Positions 1 to 13,795 are shown, counted from the first letter of the stretch. The stretch: 64,000 nucleotides of DNA from Paracoccus solventivorans (GCF_900142875.1 NZ_FRCK01000002.1:186001-250000), one strand, 5' to 3'. The notes: a model not told the origin generated them from the letters alone. Made by a program: numbers and translations.

Positions 1-76
1 ATGCGTGCATAAATCCCGCGCCATGGTGCGGGCCGCCGAGGGCGCGGCGCAGTTCCTGCGCGGGAACGGCGGCTAG
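1..76 (+). CDS. C-terminal end of an unidentified protein (cut by window edge)
   Basis: A reading frame is open from the window edge (phase starting at base 2) to a TAG at 74-76 and would encode about 24 residues ending FLRGNGG. An internal ATG lies at 23. The piece is too short to assign to a family. A gene ending here is plausible because a copy of the intergenic repeat that usually follows gene ends begins about 40 bases downstream. It could also be a chance open frame. Confidence 0.3.
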   Translation, partial: CVHKSRAMVRAAEGAAQFLRGNGG

Positions 77-107
77 GGCGGTTCGGACGAGGCGGGGGCG
101 CTGCCCC

Positions 108-243
108 CTGCCCCTGCCGTGGCCTTCCTCGCTGGAAACAGTCCACTGGACCATCCGGCGGGAAAACAGCCTCGCGGGCTGTTTTCTGATCCGCCTTCTA
201 TTCCGGTCGCTCGGAAGCCCGGGATGTTTCAGGCAAGATGATA
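108..243 (+). repeat. Structured intergenic repeat, copy 1 (long form)
   Basis: Contains the GGGGGCGCTGCCCCC-type hairpin, then TGCCGTGGCCTTCCTCGCTG, an AAAACAGCC/GGCTGTTTT hairpin inside GGCGG/CCGCC arms, a CGCTCGGAAGCCCGG block and a GGGATGTTT-CAAGATGA tail. It is the most diverged of the eight copies: the first hairpin is mispaired. It lies between the truncated gene (+) and the end of recG (-). Confidence 0.75.
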
Positions 244-2439
244 GAGCGCGGGGCGCAGGCGGGTGCCGATTGCCAGCAGCGTCAGCCCGCCGCCATCAGC
301 GCGATGGCGCGGTCCTGTTCCAGCAGCCACATCAGGTTGCGGATCGCGAGGCCGCGCTTCGAGGCGAGCGCCGGGTCCTGTTCCAGCAGCAGCCTTGCGT
401 CCTGGCGGGCCAGCGCCAGCAGCTCGGACTGGCGTTCCAGGTCGGCGACGCGGAACCGCGGCAGGCCGGATTGCGCGGTGCCGATCACGTCGCCGGCGCC
501 GCGCATCATCAGGTCTTCCTCGGCGATGCGGAACCCGTCCTCGGTCTCGCGCAGGATCTGCAGGCGGCGGCGGCCGGAGTCGGACAGCGGTTCGTGATAG
601 AGCAGCAGGCAGCTTGACGCGCCGCTGCCGCGCCCGACCCGGCCGCGCAGCTGGTGCAGCTGCGCGAGGCCGAAGCTTTCGGCGCGCTCGATCACCATGA
701 TCGTCGCCTCGGGGACGTTGACGCCGACCTCGATCACCGTGGTGGCGACCAGCAGCTGCGCGCGGCCCTGGGCGAAATCCGCCATCGCGGCGTCGCGGGC
801 ATCAGGCGGCATCTGGCCGTGGACCAGCCGCACGCGCTCGCCGAAACTTGCGCGCAGCTGGCGGAAGCGTTCCTCAGCGGCGGTAAGGTCGACGGATTCG
901 CTTTCCTCGACCAGCGGGCAGACCCAATAGGCGCGCGCGCCCTGCGCCAGCGCCGCGTCGAGCCGCGCCACCACCTGTTCCATGCGGCTGTCGGGCAGCG
1001 CGGTGGTGGTGATCGGCTGGCGGCCGGGCGGTTTTTCGTCCAGCACCGACAGGTCCATGTCGCCGAACTGCGCCAGCGCCAGGCTGCGCGGGATCGGGGT
1101 CGCGGTCATCACCAGCATGTCGGGGCGCAGCCCCTTCTGCGCCAGCTCCAGCCGCTGCGCCACGCCGAAACGGTGCTGTTCGTCGATCACCGCCAGCCGC
1201 AGATCGGCGAACTCGACGCCGGGCTGGAACACCGCATGGGTGCCGATCAGCAGGTCGATGCGGCCCGCGGCCAGATCGGCCAGCAGGGTTTCCCGCGCCT
1301 CGCCCTTGTCGCGGCCGGTCAGCACGGCGATGCGCAGCCCCGCGGCCTCGGCCAGCGGCTGCAGCCCGGCAAGATGCTGGCGGGCGAGGATTTCGGTGGG
1401 CGCCATCAGCACCCCCTGACCGCCCGCCTCGGCCGCCGCCGCCAGCGCCAGCGCCGCGACCAACGTCTTGCCCGAGCCCACGTCGCCCTGCAGCAGCCGG
1501 TTCATCCGCTGGGGGCTGGCCATGTCGGCGGTGATTTCCGCCACCGCGCGGGTCTGCGCCCCGGTCGGCGGCCAGGGCAGCGCCGCCAGCATCCGTTCGC
1601 GCAGCCGCCCGTCGCCCTGCGTCACCCGCCCGGCACTGCGGCGGCGGTCGCGGCGCACCAGCGCCAGCGTCATCTGATGGGCCAGCAGCTCGTCATAGGC
1701 CAGGCGTTCGCGGGCGGGGGCGCGGGCGGAGAGCTGGTCCATGCCCTCGGGTTCATGGGCAGCCCTGACCGCCTCCAGCCAGCCGGGCCAGAGTCGTTGC
1801 GCAAGCAACGAGGGCTCGATCCATTCCGGCAGCGGCGGCGCGCGCTCAATGGCCGCGCCGACCGCGCGAGAGACCGTGCGCTGGGTCAGGCTGCCGGCCA
1901 GCGGATAGACCGGCTCGAACTCCGGCGGGAGGGGGTCCGAGGGGGTCAGGATATGGTCCGGGTGGACCATCTGCGCCAGCCCGTCGAACAGCTCGGCCTT
2001 GCCCGAGACCACGCGGGTCGCGCCCACCGGCAGCTGCGATTCGATCCACGGCTGGCGGGCGTGGAAGAACACCAGCGTCAGGTCGCCGGAGTCGTCGCTG
2101 CACAGCACCCGCCACGGCCGCCCGCGCCCCGAGGGCGGGTGATGGCGCACCACCCGCACCGTCACGGTGGCGATTTCCGGCGGGCGCAGGTCGGAGAGTT
2201 TTGCGACGTGGCGGCGCGCGATGCCGGCGGCGGGCAGGTGGAACAGCAGGTCGCGCGGCCGGGTGATGGCCAGCGACTCCAGCGCCTCGGCAGCCTTGGG
2301 GCCGACGCCGGGCAGCGTGTCGGCGCCGGCGAACAGCGGGAACAGGATCGGCGGGCGGCCCTTGGGCGGCGGGCGCGGGGCGGCAGCGGCAGGGTCGTGC
2401 AGCCCGGTGGCCCCGAGGTCTGCCGCTTCGGGTTTCTGT

Positions 2440-6907
<4,468 letters not shown>

Positions 6908-6914
6908 ATCGTCG

Positions 6915-6975
6915 CGACCGGGGGTTTTCCACCCCCGGACCCCCGCAGGATATTTCCATGATGAAGAAGCAGCCT
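6915..6975 (+). repeat. 3'-end signature module after uup
   Basis: A GGGGGTTTTCCACCCCC hairpin is followed by CCCCCGCAGGATATTTCC and ATGATGAAGAAG. This is the same order (G-rich hairpin, then ATATTT, then an AAGAAG-like end) seen after many genes here. It may serve as the uup terminator region; it lacks a clean U tract. Confidence 0.55.
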
Positions 6976-6991
6976 GCGGCGCTGTTGCGCG

Positions 6992-7020
6992 TTGACTTGG
7001 GACGGGCGATCCGCCATATA
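6992..7020 (+). promoter_or_regulatory. Promoter of rplU-rpmA
   Basis: TTGACT and CATATA are separated by exactly 17 bases, matching the housekeeping consensus. The predicted transcript would carry a leader of about 140 nt before rplU. Confidence 0.6.
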
Positions 7021-7025
7021 CCCGC

Positions 7026-7056
7026 GCACCGGCCGGGTTCTGCCCGCTGCCGGTGC
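7026..7056 (+). promoter_or_regulatory. Stem-loop at the 5' end of the rplU leader
   Basis: Arms GCACCGGC and GCCGGTGC (8 bp) enclose a smaller CGGG/CCCG pairing. It sits just after the predicted transcription start and far from the rplU start codon, so it could be a leader element for ribosomal-protein feedback or for mRNA stability. Function is inferred only. Confidence 0.35.
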
Positions 7057-7168
7057 AGATGATTTCAACACCATCCCCCGAAGGATGCGCTGTCCGAGGC
7101 AGGGGCGAAAGCCCGCCGAACGCCGGGAAACCGGGGCCACAGGGCGCGGCAGAAGAGAAAGACGACAG

Positions 7169-7558
7169 ATGTTCGCAGTCCTCAAGACCGGCGGCAAGCA
7201 GTACCGGGTCCAGCCCGGCGACGTGCTGCGCGTCGAGAAACTGGACGCCGCCGCCGGCGACAAGGTCCAGTTCAATGAAATCCTGATGGTCGGCGCCACC
7301 GTCGGCGCGCCCCTGGTCGAGGGCGCGGGCGTCGTGGCCGAGGTCATCGACAACATCAAGGCCGACAAGGTCATCACCTTCGTCAAGCGCCGCCGCAAGC
7401 ACTCGTCCAAGCGCACCCGCGGCCATCGCCAGCAGCTGACCCTGCTGCGCGTGACCGACATCCTTGAAACCGGCGCCGACAAGTCCGACATCAAGGCCGC
7501 GACCGGCGCCCGTGCGGCCCGTCGCGCCTATGCGGCCGAAGCCGCCACCAGCCGCTGA
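7169..7558 (+). CDS. rplU: 50S ribosomal protein L21
   Basis: A large-subunit protein that binds 23S rRNA. The N-terminus [14 protein letters not shown] is the family hallmark, followed by the [16 protein letters not shown] rRNA-binding segment. After the L21 core there is a short Ala-rich tail (129 aa total), usual in Rhodobacteraceae. The start is fixed by family conservation. rpmA follows 12 bases later in the standard rplU-rpmA operon. Confidence 0.96.
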   Translation: MFAVLKTGGKQYRVQPGDVLRVEKLDAAAGDKVQFNEILMVGATVGAPLVEGAGVVAEVIDNIKADKVITFVKRRRKHSSKRTRGHRQQLTLLRVTDILETGADKSDIKAATGARAARRAYAAEAATSR

Positions 7559-7570
7559 GGAGACTGATCC

Positions 7571-7840
7571 ATGGCACACAAGAAAGCAGGCGGCTCGTCC
7601 CGTAACGGCCGCGATTCCGCGGGGCGCCGCCTGGGCGTCAAGCTGTTCGGCGGCCAGTCGGCCGTTCCCGGCAACATCATCGTGCGTCAGCGCGGCACCA
7701 CCTGGTGGCCGGGCGAGAACGTCGGCATGGGCCGCGACCACACGCTGTTCGCCCTGACCGAAGGCACCGTTGCGTTCCGCAAGGGACTGAAGGGCCGAAC
7801 CTATATCTCGATCCAGCCCGCGGCCACCGCGGCCGAGTAA
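7571..7840 (+). CDS. rpmA: 50S ribosomal protein L27
   Basis: Sits near the peptidyl-transferase centre. The 89-aa sequence starts [18 protein letters not shown] and contains [20 protein letters not shown], both diagnostic. The short Firmicute-type cleavable extension is absent. It is the second gene of rplU-rpmA, with GAGGAG upstream. Confidence 0.97.
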   Translation: MAHKKAGGSSRNGRDSAGRRLGVKLFGGQSAVPGNIIVRQRGTTWWPGENVGMGRDHTLFALTEGTVAFRKGLKGRTYISIQPAATAAE

Positions 7841-7861
7841 GCCGATCGCAGCAGATCATTG

Positions 7862-7894
7862 CAACGGGGATCGGCGCGCTGCCGGTCCCCGTTG
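7862..7894 (+). terminator. Hairpin after rpmA
   Basis: Arms CAACGGGGATCGGC and GCCGGTCCCCGTTG pair over 14 positions with a single T-G. The following bases (TCGTTTC) are a poor U tract, so this may be a weak terminator or a processing/stability element before the GNAT gene. Confidence 0.5.
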
Positions 7895-7939
7895 TCGTTT
7901 CAGGGTCGCCCTGCCTTGAGGAGGAAGGACGGGCCGCCG

Positions 7940-8566
7940 ATGGGGAGCAGGATGAACCAGACCAGACTCGTGACGAAATCCGCGCCGGACGTGCAGGTTT
8001 TCGACCGGACCACCGAGCCCCGCCCGGCAGACGGCTCGGGGGCCGGCGCCCAGCAGACCATCCCCGCAGGCCGGTTCCTGCTGCGGCCACTGCGTGAATC
8101 GGATGCCGGGCTGATCCGGCTTTACACCGCCGACCGCCGGGTGGCCGAGGGCACCCGCGCCATCCCCCACCCGCTGCCCCCCGGCGCCGCCCGGCAATAT
8201 GTCGCCCGCGCCATGTCGCCCGACCGAAACGAGGATGTCTGGGCGATCGACGCCAGCGAATCGGGCCTGGGCGAGCTGCTGGGCGTGGTGTCGCTGACCC
8301 GGATCGAGCCGGAACAGTCCGAACTGGGGTTCTGGATCGGCTCGGGGTTCTGGAACACCGGCTTTGCCACCGAGGCGGTACAGGCGCTGGTCGCGGCCAA
8401 CCCGCACGGCTCGCGCACGCTGTTCGCCGAGGCGTTCCAGGACAACCCCGGCTCGGCCAAGGTGCTGACCAACGCCGGGTTTTCCTATCTGGGCGATGCG
8501 GAAAGCTGGTCGGTGGCGCGCGATGCGCGGGTGCCGACCTGGACCTATCTGCGGCGGATGGGCTGA
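7940..8566 (+). CDS. GNAT family N-acetyltransferase (RimJ/RimL-like)
   Basis: The RimJ/RimL-type GNAT fold starts near residue 40 (RFLLRPLRESDAGLIRLY) and contains ELGFWIGSGFWNTGFATEA and ANPHGSRTLFAEAFQDNPGSAKVLTNAGF, the pattern of enzymes that acetylate protein N-termini or small amines with acetyl-CoA. The substrate is unknown. It follows rpmA, a common Rhodobacteraceae order. The start at 7940 has GAGGAAGGA at a suitable distance; an alternative ATG at 7952 is also possible. Confidence 0.82.
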   Translation: MGSRMNQTRLVTKSAPDVQVFDRTTEPRPADGSGAGAQQTIPAGRFLLRPLRESDAGLIRLYTADRRVAEGTRAIPHPLPPGAARQYVARAMSPDRNEDVWAIDASESGLGELLGVVSLTRIEPEQSELGFWIGSGFWNTGFATEAVQALVAANPHGSRTLFAEAFQDNPGSAKVLTNAGFSYLGDAESWSVARDARVPTWTYLRRMG

Positions 8567-8582
8567 GCCCCCGGGCTGCGCC

Positions 8583-9089
8583 CTAGCGGCGCAGCGTCAC
8601 CGCATTCTGCCCGGCCTGCACCAGCACCGAATCGATCCGGCCCAGCGCCGCGCGGCTGATCGGGAAGGCGACGGTCAGCGTATCGGCGCCTTGCTGCGCC
8701 GGCATCGCCGCCGCGGCACTGCCGGGCGCAGGCGGGGCACCGACGAGCTGCAGCCGCAGCACCCCGTCGGCATCGGGGCGCACCCGGCCTTCGGGCATGG
8801 GCGTCGCGGTCACCAGCTCGACATCCCACCAGCCCTTGGTCGGGGCCAGCGCGGTGACCACCAGCAGCCGCCCCTCGACCGTCGGTTCCCAGCGCGCGGT
8901 CAGCACCTGGGCGACGGGCAGGCGGTTGGCCTCGGTCCCCTCATACCCGCCCTTGGGCGCCAGCGAGTCGGTCGCGCGCGGCGCGGCCTTGCCGCCCCCG
9001 AACCAGCGCAGCGGGTTGAGGCTGCTGTCGCCGCCGCCGCAGCCGGCAAGCATCAGACAGGCGGCAAGCGGCCAGAATACGCGGTTCAT
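8583..9089 (-). CDS. Conserved hypothetical lipoprotein
   Basis: Starts MNRVFWPLAACLMLAGCGGG, a clear lipoprotein signal with the lipidated Cys at 17, so anchored in the envelope. The rest (168 aa in all) is a soluble domain rich in beta-type segments (TVEGRLLVVTAL, WWDVELVTATPM, VLRLQLVG, DTLTVAFPIS). I do not recognise a named family. It converges with the GNAT gene and is transcribed away from sufE. The ATG at 9089 is chosen because it yields the signal peptide. Confidence 0.75.
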   Translation of the reverse strand: MNRVFWPLAACLMLAGCGGGDSSLNPLRWFGGGKAAPRATDSLAPKGGYEGTEANRLPVAQVLTARWEPTVEGRLLVVTALAPTKGWWDVELVTATPMPEGRVRPDADGVLRLQLVGAPPAPGSAAAAMPAQQGADTLTVAFPISRAALGRIDSVLVQAGQNAVTLRR

Positions 9090-9245
9090 CGTTTGCCCTT
9101 CCCCAAGCTGCGTCTGCGTCTTGATAGGACATCGCCCCCGCGCCCGGAAGGGGTGGCGTGGCGCCGCTGCGGCGAAGGGACAGCAGCTTTGACCTTGTCG
9201 GCCAGACGCGGTATCGAGACCCCCTGACCAGACGCGAGGACCAGC

Positions 9246-9662
9246 ATGGCCACGCCCGCCTTTGAAGACATCGCCGACACTTTCGCCTTTCTGGACGACT
9301 GGGAAGAGCGTTACCGCCACGTGATCGAGCTGGGCCGGGCGATGCCGCCGATGGACCCGGCGCTGCAGGTCCCGGCCACCAAGGTCGAGGGCTGCGCCAG
9401 CCAGGTCTGGATCCTGCCCCGGATCGAGGACGGGCGCTTCGATTTCCAGGGCGACAGCGATGCGCTGATCGTGCGCGGGCTAATCGCGGTGCTGCACGCG
9501 CTGTATTCCGGGCTGCCGGTCGAGCAGGTGGCGGAGGTGGACGCGCCGGCCGAGCTGGCCCGGCTGGGGCTGGACGCGCATCTGTCCTCGCAGCGCTCGA
9601 ACGGGCTGCGGGCGATGGTGCAGCGGATCCGCGAACAGGCCGCAGCGGCCGCGGTGGGCTGA
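9246..9662 (+). CDS. sufE: Cysteine desulfuration protein SufE
   Basis: SufE accepts persulfide sulfur from the cysteine desulfurase SufS and passes it to the Fe-S scaffold. The acceptor cysteine is in KVEGCASQVW (C50), with the conserved LLIVRGLIAVL-type helix after it. Length 138 aa is normal. No suf operon is adjacent; the stand-alone position is common in Rhodobacteraceae. Confidence 0.93.
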   Translation: MATPAFEDIADTFAFLDDWEERYRHVIELGRAMPPMDPALQVPATKVEGCASQVWILPRIEDGRFDFQGDSDALIVRGLIAVLHALYSGLPVEQVAEVDAPAELARLGLDAHLSSQRSNGLRAMVQRIREQAAAAAVG

Positions 9663-9699
9663 GCGCGGCGGGGCGTCGCGGGTGGTCCCGCGGCGCGGT

Positions 9700-9727
9700 T
9701 GCATGGGTATTTGAGCCAGAAAGAAGT
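9700..9727 (+). repeat. 3'-end signature motif between sufE and glutathione peroxidase
   Basis: GCATGGGTATTTGAGCCAG followed by AAAGAAG, reading in the sufE direction and lying between two convergent gene ends. It is preceded by a GC-rich inverted-repeat stretch (about 9664-9695). It is the same motif as at 12716, 46492-46710, 52530 and 56992. Confidence 0.6.
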
Positions 9728-9762
9728 CCCGGCGTTGGGGGGTGAACGTTCGGGGCGTTCGG

Positions 9763-10302
9763 TCAGTCCTGCGCCAGCGCGCTGTCGATCGCCGCCACCA
9801 GCCGCGGGTCGTCGGGCTTGATCCCGGGGGCAAAGCGCCCCGCCACGTTGCCGTCGCGGTCGATCAGGAACTTTTCAAAATTCCACATCACCTCGGGGTT
9901 CGGGTTGACGCCGGCGCCGATACGCTCGCGCCAATCGGCCTCGCCCACGGCGTCGGGGGCGGCGGCGGTCAGCGTTGCGTAAAGCTTGTGCTTCCCCTGC
10001 CCCGTCACCACCGTCTTGGCGGCCAGCGGGAAGGTCACGTCAAAGCGCGAGCGGGCGAACTCGCAGATCTCCGCGTCGGTGCCGGGTTCCTGCTGCTTGA
10101 AGTCGTTGGCCGGCACGCCCAGCACCACCAGCCCCTGGTCCTTTCTGGCGCGATACAGCGCCTCGAGCCCCTCGTACTGCGGGGTCAGCCCGCATTTCGA
10201 GGCGACGTTGACGACCAGCAGCACCTTGCCCCGCCAGTCGTCCAGCCTGGCGGGGCTGCCGTCGTTCATGGTGAGGGCGATATCGCCCAGCTGTCCGGTC
10301 AT
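9763..10302 (-). CDS. Glutathione peroxidase (Cys type, BtuE-like)
   Basis: A thioredoxin-fold thiol peroxidase that reduces hydroperoxides. The peroxidatic Cys replaces selenocysteine in [15 protein letters not shown] (C37), and the [10 protein letters not shown] block carries the structural Trp/Asn. The usual NQFGGQEPG segment reads NDFKQQEPG, so the Gln-containing motif is shifted; family members often use thioredoxin rather than glutathione. The start codon overlaps the mnmA stop by 4 bases, suggesting one mRNA with mnmA. Confidence 0.9.
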   Translation of the reverse strand: MTGQLGDIALTMNDGSPARLDDWRGKVLLVVNVASKCGLTPQYEGLEALYRARKDQGLVVLGVPANDFKQQEPGTDAEICEFARSRFDVTFPLAAKTVVTGQGKHKLYATLTAAAPDAVGEADWRERIGAGVNPNPEVMWNFEKFLIDRDGNVAGRFAPGIKPDDPRLVAAIDSALAQD

Positions 10303-11465
10303 CGACGCGACTCCCTGATGGTGATCCAGCCGCCGCCCAGTACGCGGGTCGAGCCGGAATCGTAGAACACGCAGGCCTGGCCGGGGCTGACGCCTTCCTC
10401 GGCCGCGGCTAGCTCGACCTCGGCGGTGGTCGGGCCGGTCGGGCGCAGGATCGCCGGCGCCGGCGGGCGGGTCGAGCGGATGCGCACCATGATCTCGCGT
10501 TCGCCGGCCGCGGCGAAATCGCCACCGCCCAGCCAGTTGACCTCGGCCACCGGCACGATGCGCGTGGCCAGCGCCGCCCGCGGGCCGACGATCACCTGCC
10601 GCGAATCGGGGTCCAGCCGCACCACATACAGCGGATCGCCCAGGCCGCCGATGCCGAGGCCCCGGCGCTGGCCGATGGTGTAGTGGATCACCCCGCGGTG
10701 GCCCCCCAGCACATTGCCGTCCAGATCGACGATGTCGCCCGGCTCGGCCGCGCCCGGGCGCAGCTTTTCGATCACCGCGGCATAGTTGCCCTCGGGGACG
10801 AAGCAGATGTCCTGGCTGTCGGGCTTGTCGGCGACGATCAGCCCGTGTTCGGCGGCCAGCGCCCTTGTCTGCGCCTTGCTGGCCAGCCCGCCCAGCGGAA
10901 ACCGCAGGAAATCCAGCTGTTCCTGCGTGGTCGAGAACAGGAAATAGCTCTGGTCGCGGTCGGGGTCGGCGGCCATGTGCAGCTCGGCGCCCTCGGGCCC
11001 GTCGAAGCGGCGGATGTAGTGGCCGGTCGCCATGCAGTCGGCGTCAAGCTCGCGCGCGGTCTGCAGCAGGTCGCGGAACTTCACCCGCTCGTTGCAGCGG
11101 ATACAAGGCACCGGGGTGGCGCCGGCCAGATAGGCGTCGGCGAACTCCTCGATCACCGATTCGCGAAACCGGTTCTCATAGTCCAGCACATAATGCGGGA
11201 TGCCGATGCGTTCCGCCACCCGGCGCGCGTCGTGGATGTCCTGCCCCGCGCAGCAGGCGCCCTTTTTCTTCAGCGCCGCGCCGTGGTCGTAAAGCTGCAG
11301 GGTGACGCCGATGACGTCATACCCCTCGGCCTTGAGCTGCGCGGCCACGACCGAGCTGTCGACGCCGCCGGACATGGCGACGACCACCCGCGTTTCGGCC
11401 GGCGGGCGCGCAAAACCAAGGCTGTTGAGCGGGCGCGTCGCGCCGCGCGGGTCGTGCATTGTCAC
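10299..11465 (-). CDS. mnmA: tRNA-specific 2-thiouridylase MnmA
   Basis: Catalyses 2-thiolation of U34 in tRNA-Lys, -Glu and -Gln using sulfur relayed from IscS. The ATP-pyrophosphatase P loop is [13 protein letters not shown] (about residues 27-39). The two catalytic cysteines are in [13 protein letters not shown] and [11 protein letters not shown], and TGHYIR and [10 protein letters not shown] are also conserved. Length 388 aa is normal. It is followed by an overlapping glutathione peroxidase gene and divergent from sciP across a short region holding a palindrome. Confidence 0.95.
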   Translation of the reverse strand: MTMHDPRGATRPLNSLGFARPPAETRVVVAMSGGVDSSVVAAQLKAEGYDVIGVTLQLYDHGAALKKKGACCAGQDIHDARRVAERIGIPHYVLDYENRFRESVIEEFADAYLAGATPVPCIRCNERVKFRDLLQTARELDADCMATGHYIRRFDGPEGAELHMAADPDRDQSYFLFSTTQEQLDFLRFPLGGLASKAQTRALAAEHGLIVADKPDSQDICFVPEGNYAAVIEKLRPGAAEPGDIVDLDGNVLGGHRGVIHYTIGQRRGLGIGGLGDPLYVVRLDPDSRQVIVGPRAALATRIVPVAEVNWLGGGDFAAAGEREIMVRIRSTRPPAPAILRPTGPTTAEVELAAAEEGVSPGQACVFYDSGSTRVLGGGWITIRESRR

Positions 11466-11499
11466 GGAAACGGTCCATCGGATGGCGGGGTTCGCGCGA

Positions 11500-11527
11500 A
11501 ATATAGGAAAAATGCGGTTGTTTACAA
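11500..11527 (-). promoter_or_regulatory. Promoter of mnmA-glutathione peroxidase
   Basis: On the minus strand TTGTAA and TATATT are separated by 16 bases. The -35 hexamer lies inside the GGTTGTTTACAACC palindrome at 11516-11529, which would place an operator directly over it. Confidence 0.5.
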
Positions 11528-11529
11528 CC
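11516..11529. promoter_or_regulatory. Palindromic operator candidate between mnmA and sciP
   Basis: GGTTGTTTACAACC has perfect 6-bp arms with a 2-bp centre and sits in the divergent promoter region of mnmA and sciP-ctrA. The regulator is unknown. Confidence 0.45.
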
Positions 11530-11598
11530 CGAGCCGTTCACCGCGGCTTAAGACCCGTCATGCCAGATGGCCCCATGAGCATTGCTGAGGGGGCATCC

Positions 11599-11898
11599 AT
11601 GTTTGTCCGAAAATCCACGCGGCCGCGCACCGTCACCCTGGGCGACGGCCGCATCCTGACGCTGGCCGACCTGCCCAGCGGGCAGGAACGCTGGGTCGCG
11701 CGGCGCAAGGCCGTGGTGGTCGAGGCGATCACCCACGGGCTGCTGGCCCGCGACGAGGCGATCGAGCGCTACGGCCTGACCGAGGAAGAGCTGGACGGCT
11801 GGATCGAGATCGTCGCGGAACTTGGCCCCGCCGCCTTGAAGATCAAGGCGATCCCGAAAAACCGTGGCGCGCGGAATGCCGCGGCGAACAATCCTTGA
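11599..11898 (+). CDS. sciP: CtrA inhibitor SciP (DUF1153)
   Basis: SciP is a small helix-turn-helix protein that binds CtrA and blocks activation of CtrA-dependent promoters in Caulobacter. The 99-aa product shows the family order: MFVRKSTRPRTVTLGDG, LTLADLPSG, RWVARRKAVVVEAITHGLL and ERYGLTEEELDGW. The ATG at 11599 has GAGGGGG upstream and matches the usual short N-terminus. It lies immediately upstream of ctrA, so antagonist and regulator are co-located and probably co-controlled. Confidence 0.9.
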   Translation: MFVRKSTRPRTVTLGDGRILTLADLPSGQERWVARRKAVVVEAITHGLLARDEAIERYGLTEEELDGWIEIVAELGPAALKIKAIPKNRGARNAAANNP

Positions 11899-11923
11899 CC
11901 TGTTCACCAGATATTAACCTATT
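11895..11923 (+). promoter_or_regulatory. Possible ctrA promoter with TTAACC half-site
   Basis: TTGACC overlaps the sciP stop codon, and a CCTATT/TATTGG -10-like stretch lies 17-18 bases on. Between them is ATTAACCTA, resembling one half of the CtrA box (TTAA-N7-TTAA); the second half is absent. Autoregulation is known for Caulobacter ctrA but only suggested here. Confidence 0.3.
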
Positions 11924-11968
11924 GGACCAATGCTGGAGGCATCGAGGCGAAAAGACGGAGACCACGTC

Positions 11969-12682
11969 ATGCGGATCCTGCTGGTCGAGGACGACCCCAC
12001 CACGGCGCGAAGCATCGAGCTGATGCTGAATCATGCCAGTTTCAACGTCTATCTGACCGACATGGGCGAGGAGGGAATCGATCTCGCGAAGCTTTACGAC
12101 TACGATCTGATCCTGCTGGACCTCGACCTGCCCGACATGAACGGGATGGAGGTGCTGCGCCAGATCCGGCTGTCGCAGATCGACACGCCGATCCTGATCC
12201 TGACCGGGGCCGACGACACCGAAATCAAGCTGCGCGGCTTCGGTTTCGGGGCGGACGACTACATGACCAAGCCCTTCCACCGCGAAGAGCTGGTGGCGCG
12301 GATCCAGGCGATCATCCGGCGCTCCAAAGGCCATGCCCAGGCGGTGATCCGCACCGGCCGCATGGTGGTCAACATCGACGCGCGCTCGGTCGAGGTGGAC
12401 GGGCGGCCGGTGAACCTGACCGGCAAGGAATACCAGATCCTGGAACTGCTCAGCCTGCGCAAGGGCACCACGCTGACGAAAGAGATGTTCCTGAACCATC
12501 TCTACGGCGGCATGGACGAGCCGGAACTCAAGATCATCGACGTGTTCATCTGCAAGCTGCGCAAGAAACTGTCCGAGGCGCTGGGGGGCGAAAATCATAT
12601 CGAGACGGTCTGGGGCCGCGGCTATGTGCTGCGCGACCCGCAGGAAGCGGCGCTGGCAGAGCGGATGGCCGTGGGGCTGTGA
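11969..12682 (+). CDS. ctrA: Cell-cycle response regulator CtrA
   Basis: An OmpR-type DNA-binding response regulator. In Rhodobacterales it controls motility, gene-transfer-agent and related genes rather than viability. The receiver domain has the acidic pocket VEDDPT (D9/D10), phospho-acceptor D51 in [13 protein letters not shown] and K in MTKPFH. The C-terminal winged helix includes [19 protein letters not shown] and VWGRGYVL. The start MRILLVEDD at 11969 is strongly conserved. Located 70 bases after sciP. Confidence 0.95.
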   Translation: MRILLVEDDPTTARSIELMLNHASFNVYLTDMGEEGIDLAKLYDYDLILLDLDLPDMNGMEVLRQIRLSQIDTPILILTGADDTEIKLRGFGFGADDYMTKPFHREELVARIQAIIRRSKGHAQAVIRTGRMVVNIDARSVEVDGRPVNLTGKEYQILELLSLRKGTTLTKEMFLNHLYGGMDEPELKIIDVFICKLRKKLSEALGGENHIETVWGRGYVLRDPQEAALAERMAVGL

Positions 12683-12707
12683 CCGCAGCCGGCGGTCCTG
12701 ATTGCGC

Positions 12708-12740
12708 CTTTGCAGGGGTATTTGGGCCAGAAAGAAGTCC
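12708..12740 (+). repeat. 3'-end signature motif after ctrA
   Basis: TTTGCAGGGGTATTTGGGC followed by CAGAAAGAAG, in the sense direction just after the ctrA stop. Confidence 0.6.
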
Positions 12741-12844
12741 TTCAGGGTCTTTCGGGCCGCAACCTCTTTTGGCGCCGCCGGCCGGCCGCTAGGCTGCGGG
12801 CCGGAACGCGGCGCCCTCTCGGCGACGGGCAATAGGGGGCAGCC

Positions 12845-13795
12845 ATGGCGCAGAAGATCATCATCGACACCGATCCCGGCCAGGACGACGCGGTGGCGAT
12901 CCTGCTGGCGCTGGCCTCGCCCGAACTCGAATTGCTGGGGCTGACGGTGGTCGCAGGCAACGTGCCGCTGGAGAGGACGCTGCAGAATGCCCTGACCGTC
13001 TGCGAACTCGGCGGACGGCCAGACCTGCCCGTCCATGCCGGCTGCGACCGACCGCTGAAGGGCGCGCTGGTCACGGCCGAGCATGTGCACGGCGCCTCGG
13101 GCCTTGACGGGATCGAACTGCCGGCGCCGACGATGCAGCCCGCCCCCGGCCACGCGGTCGATTTCATCATCGAGACCCTGCGCCGCGAACCCGCCCGCAG
13201 CGTCACCCTCGTCGCGATCGGGCCCCTGACCAATATCGCCACCGCCTTCGAGCGCGCCCCGGACATCATCCCGAGGCTGCGCCGGATCGTGCTGATGGGC
13301 GGGGCCTGGTCAGACCTGGGCAACGTCACCCCGGCCGCCGAGTTCAACATCCACGTCGACCCCGAGGCCGCCGCGCTTGTGTTCGGCTCGGGCGCCGAGA
13401 TCGTGGTGCTGCCGCTCGATGCGACCCACAGGGCGCTGACCAGCCGCGACTGGACCGAGGCGATGCGACAGACTGGCCCGGTCGGGCGCGCCGTCGCCAG
13501 CTGGACCTCGTTCTACGAGCGCTTCGACCGGGCGAAATACGGGGCCGGGGGCGCACCGCTGCACGACCCCTGCGCGGTGGCCTGGCTGATCGCGCCCGAC
13601 CTGTTTTCCGGCCGCCGCGTCAATGTCGAGATCGAGACCGAGGGCCGCCTGACCCGCGGCATGACCGTGGTCGACTGGTGGGAGGTGACCGGCCGCCCGC
13701 CCAACGCGCTGTTCATCCGCGAGGTCGACCGCGACGGGCTGTTCCGCCTGCTCTCGACCCGCATCGCCAGCCTCGACCGCAACCCCGCGCCCTGA
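12845..13795 (+). CDS. Inosine-uridine preferring nucleoside hydrolase
   Basis: Hydrolyses the N-glycosidic bond of ribonucleosides to free base and ribose for salvage. The N-terminal calcium-binding signature DTDPGQDDA (D10, D14, D15) is present, with VAGNVPLERT, VHAGCDRPL and the late HDPCAVAWL segment that supplies a further metal/sugar ligand. Length 316 aa is typical. Substrate preference cannot be read from sequence. It is a single gene with no transporter beside it. Confidence 0.92.
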   Translation: MAQKIIIDTDPGQDDAVAILLALASPELELLGLTVVAGNVPLERTLQNALTVCELGGRPDLPVHAGCDRPLKGALVTAEHVHGASGLDGIELPAPTMQPAPGHAVDFIIETLRREPARSVTLVAIGPLTNIATAFERAPDIIPRLRRIVLMGGAWSDLGNVTPAAEFNIHVDPEAAALVFGSGAEIVVLPLDATHRALTSRDWTEAMRQTGPVGRAVASWTSFYERFDRAKYGAGGAPLHDPCAVAWLIAPDLFSGRRVNVEIETEGRLTRGMTVVDWWEVTGRPPNALFIREVDRDGLFRLLSTRIASLDRNPAP

